Position numbers and translations under genes: made by a program. DNA of 64,000 nt, from NCBI GenBank assembly GCA_023412495.1, contig JAEYNP010000097.1, positions 117,338 to 181,337 on the forward strand, in the 5' to 3' direction. Source of the stretch: Pseudomonadota bacterium (GTDB taxonomy: Bacteria; Desulfobacterota; Desulfobulbia; Desulfobulbales; Desulfocapsaceae). Below the pieces are notes generated by a model. That model saw only the letters and a program-made list of their open reading frames with translations. It was not told the DNA's origin and made no database searches. This document shows positions 63,915-64,000 of this stretch, piece after piece. Each line of letters opens with the position of its first letter. Within the stretch, counting starts at the first letter, position 1.

Positions 63915-64000
63915 ATGGCACCACGTTACCGAGTTACATTAACAGAAGAAGAGCGAAAGCACCTTGAAGAGATCTCTACAAAAGGCAAGAGAGCCGCGAG
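63915..64000 (+). CDS. IS630-family transposase, N-terminal part (cut by window edge)
   Basis: ATG at 63915 with GGAGG 5 bases upstream opens MAPRYRVTLTEEERKHLEEI and continues to the edge (28 residues). This opening, with TLTEEER followed by a Lys/Gly-rich KGKRAA turn, is the start of the helix-turn-helix of IS630-type DDE transposases. The terminal repeats could not be defined; the AT-rich stretch 63840-63900 probably contains the left end. Too little is visible to judge whether the gene is intact. Confidence 0.65.
   Translation, partial: MAPRYRVTLTEEERKHLEEISTKGKRAA

Overview
The window looks like an origin-proximal piece of chromosome from an anaerobic sulfur-metabolising deltaproteobacterium, most likely of the Desulfobulbales (Desulfobulbus/Desulfocapsa-like). 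This is inferred from the gene mix: a YedE/TusA/DsrE-type sulfur relay, ferredoxin-dependent 2-oxoacid oxidoreductase, GatCAB, QueH, many hybrid histidine kinases, and dnaN-gyrB-gyrA close to parAB with parS sites. No taxonomic marker such as rRNA is present.

Layout. 1-10.5 kb: a 3'-truncated OleA-like thiolase, a hybrid kinase, rlmL, divergent pal, and a leftward operon encoding an HD-GYP response regulator, gatC, gatA, hisC and cmk. 10.8-13.7 kb: a sulfur locus with a YeeE/YedE transporter divergent from tusA, two small DsrE-like proteins and a 57-residue protein. 13.7-31.9 kb (visibly AT-richer): a serine hydrolase, a candidate origin, dnaN, gyrB, gyrA, gpsA, then leftward rdgB, queH and a sigma-54 activator, two serine tRNAs, an SH3 protein, parB, parA, two perfect parS sites, nadB, tRNA-Glu/tRNA-Lys, and a two-gene RdgC. 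31.9-35.2 kb: gatB, radC, hemW.

35.2-48 kb (GC-richer) is a catabolic island: a GntR/FCD regulator divergent from proline dehydrogenase and P5C dehydrogenase, then korDABC, a large NAD-glutamate dehydrogenase, a small winged-helix protein and acnB. Together with gltA at 57 kb these genes could convert proline to glutamate, 2-oxoglutarate and succinyl-CoA, with reduced ferredoxin as a product, and feed citrate-cycle reactions. 48-64 kb holds a TPR-methyltransferase, sensor kinases, an FAH-family enzyme, thiC with a TPP riboswitch, a MetF-family reductase, a DMT transporter, gltA, a lipoprotein, rtcA, a FIST protein/PAS kinase pair, and the start of an IS630-type transposase at the edge.

The most unusual structural features are: (i) two copies of a ~145-bp terminal-inverted-repeat element in opposite orientation bracketing the thiC promoter and TPP riboswitch, one of them lodged between the riboswitch terminator and the thiC ribosome-binding site; (ii) the compact sulfur-relay locus with a 57-residue protein and an in-frame 48-bp tandem duplication in the transporter; (iii) two further dispersed repeat families, one of which separates the two halves of RdgC and also abuts the parB stop codon; (iv) a parS site in the nadB leader.
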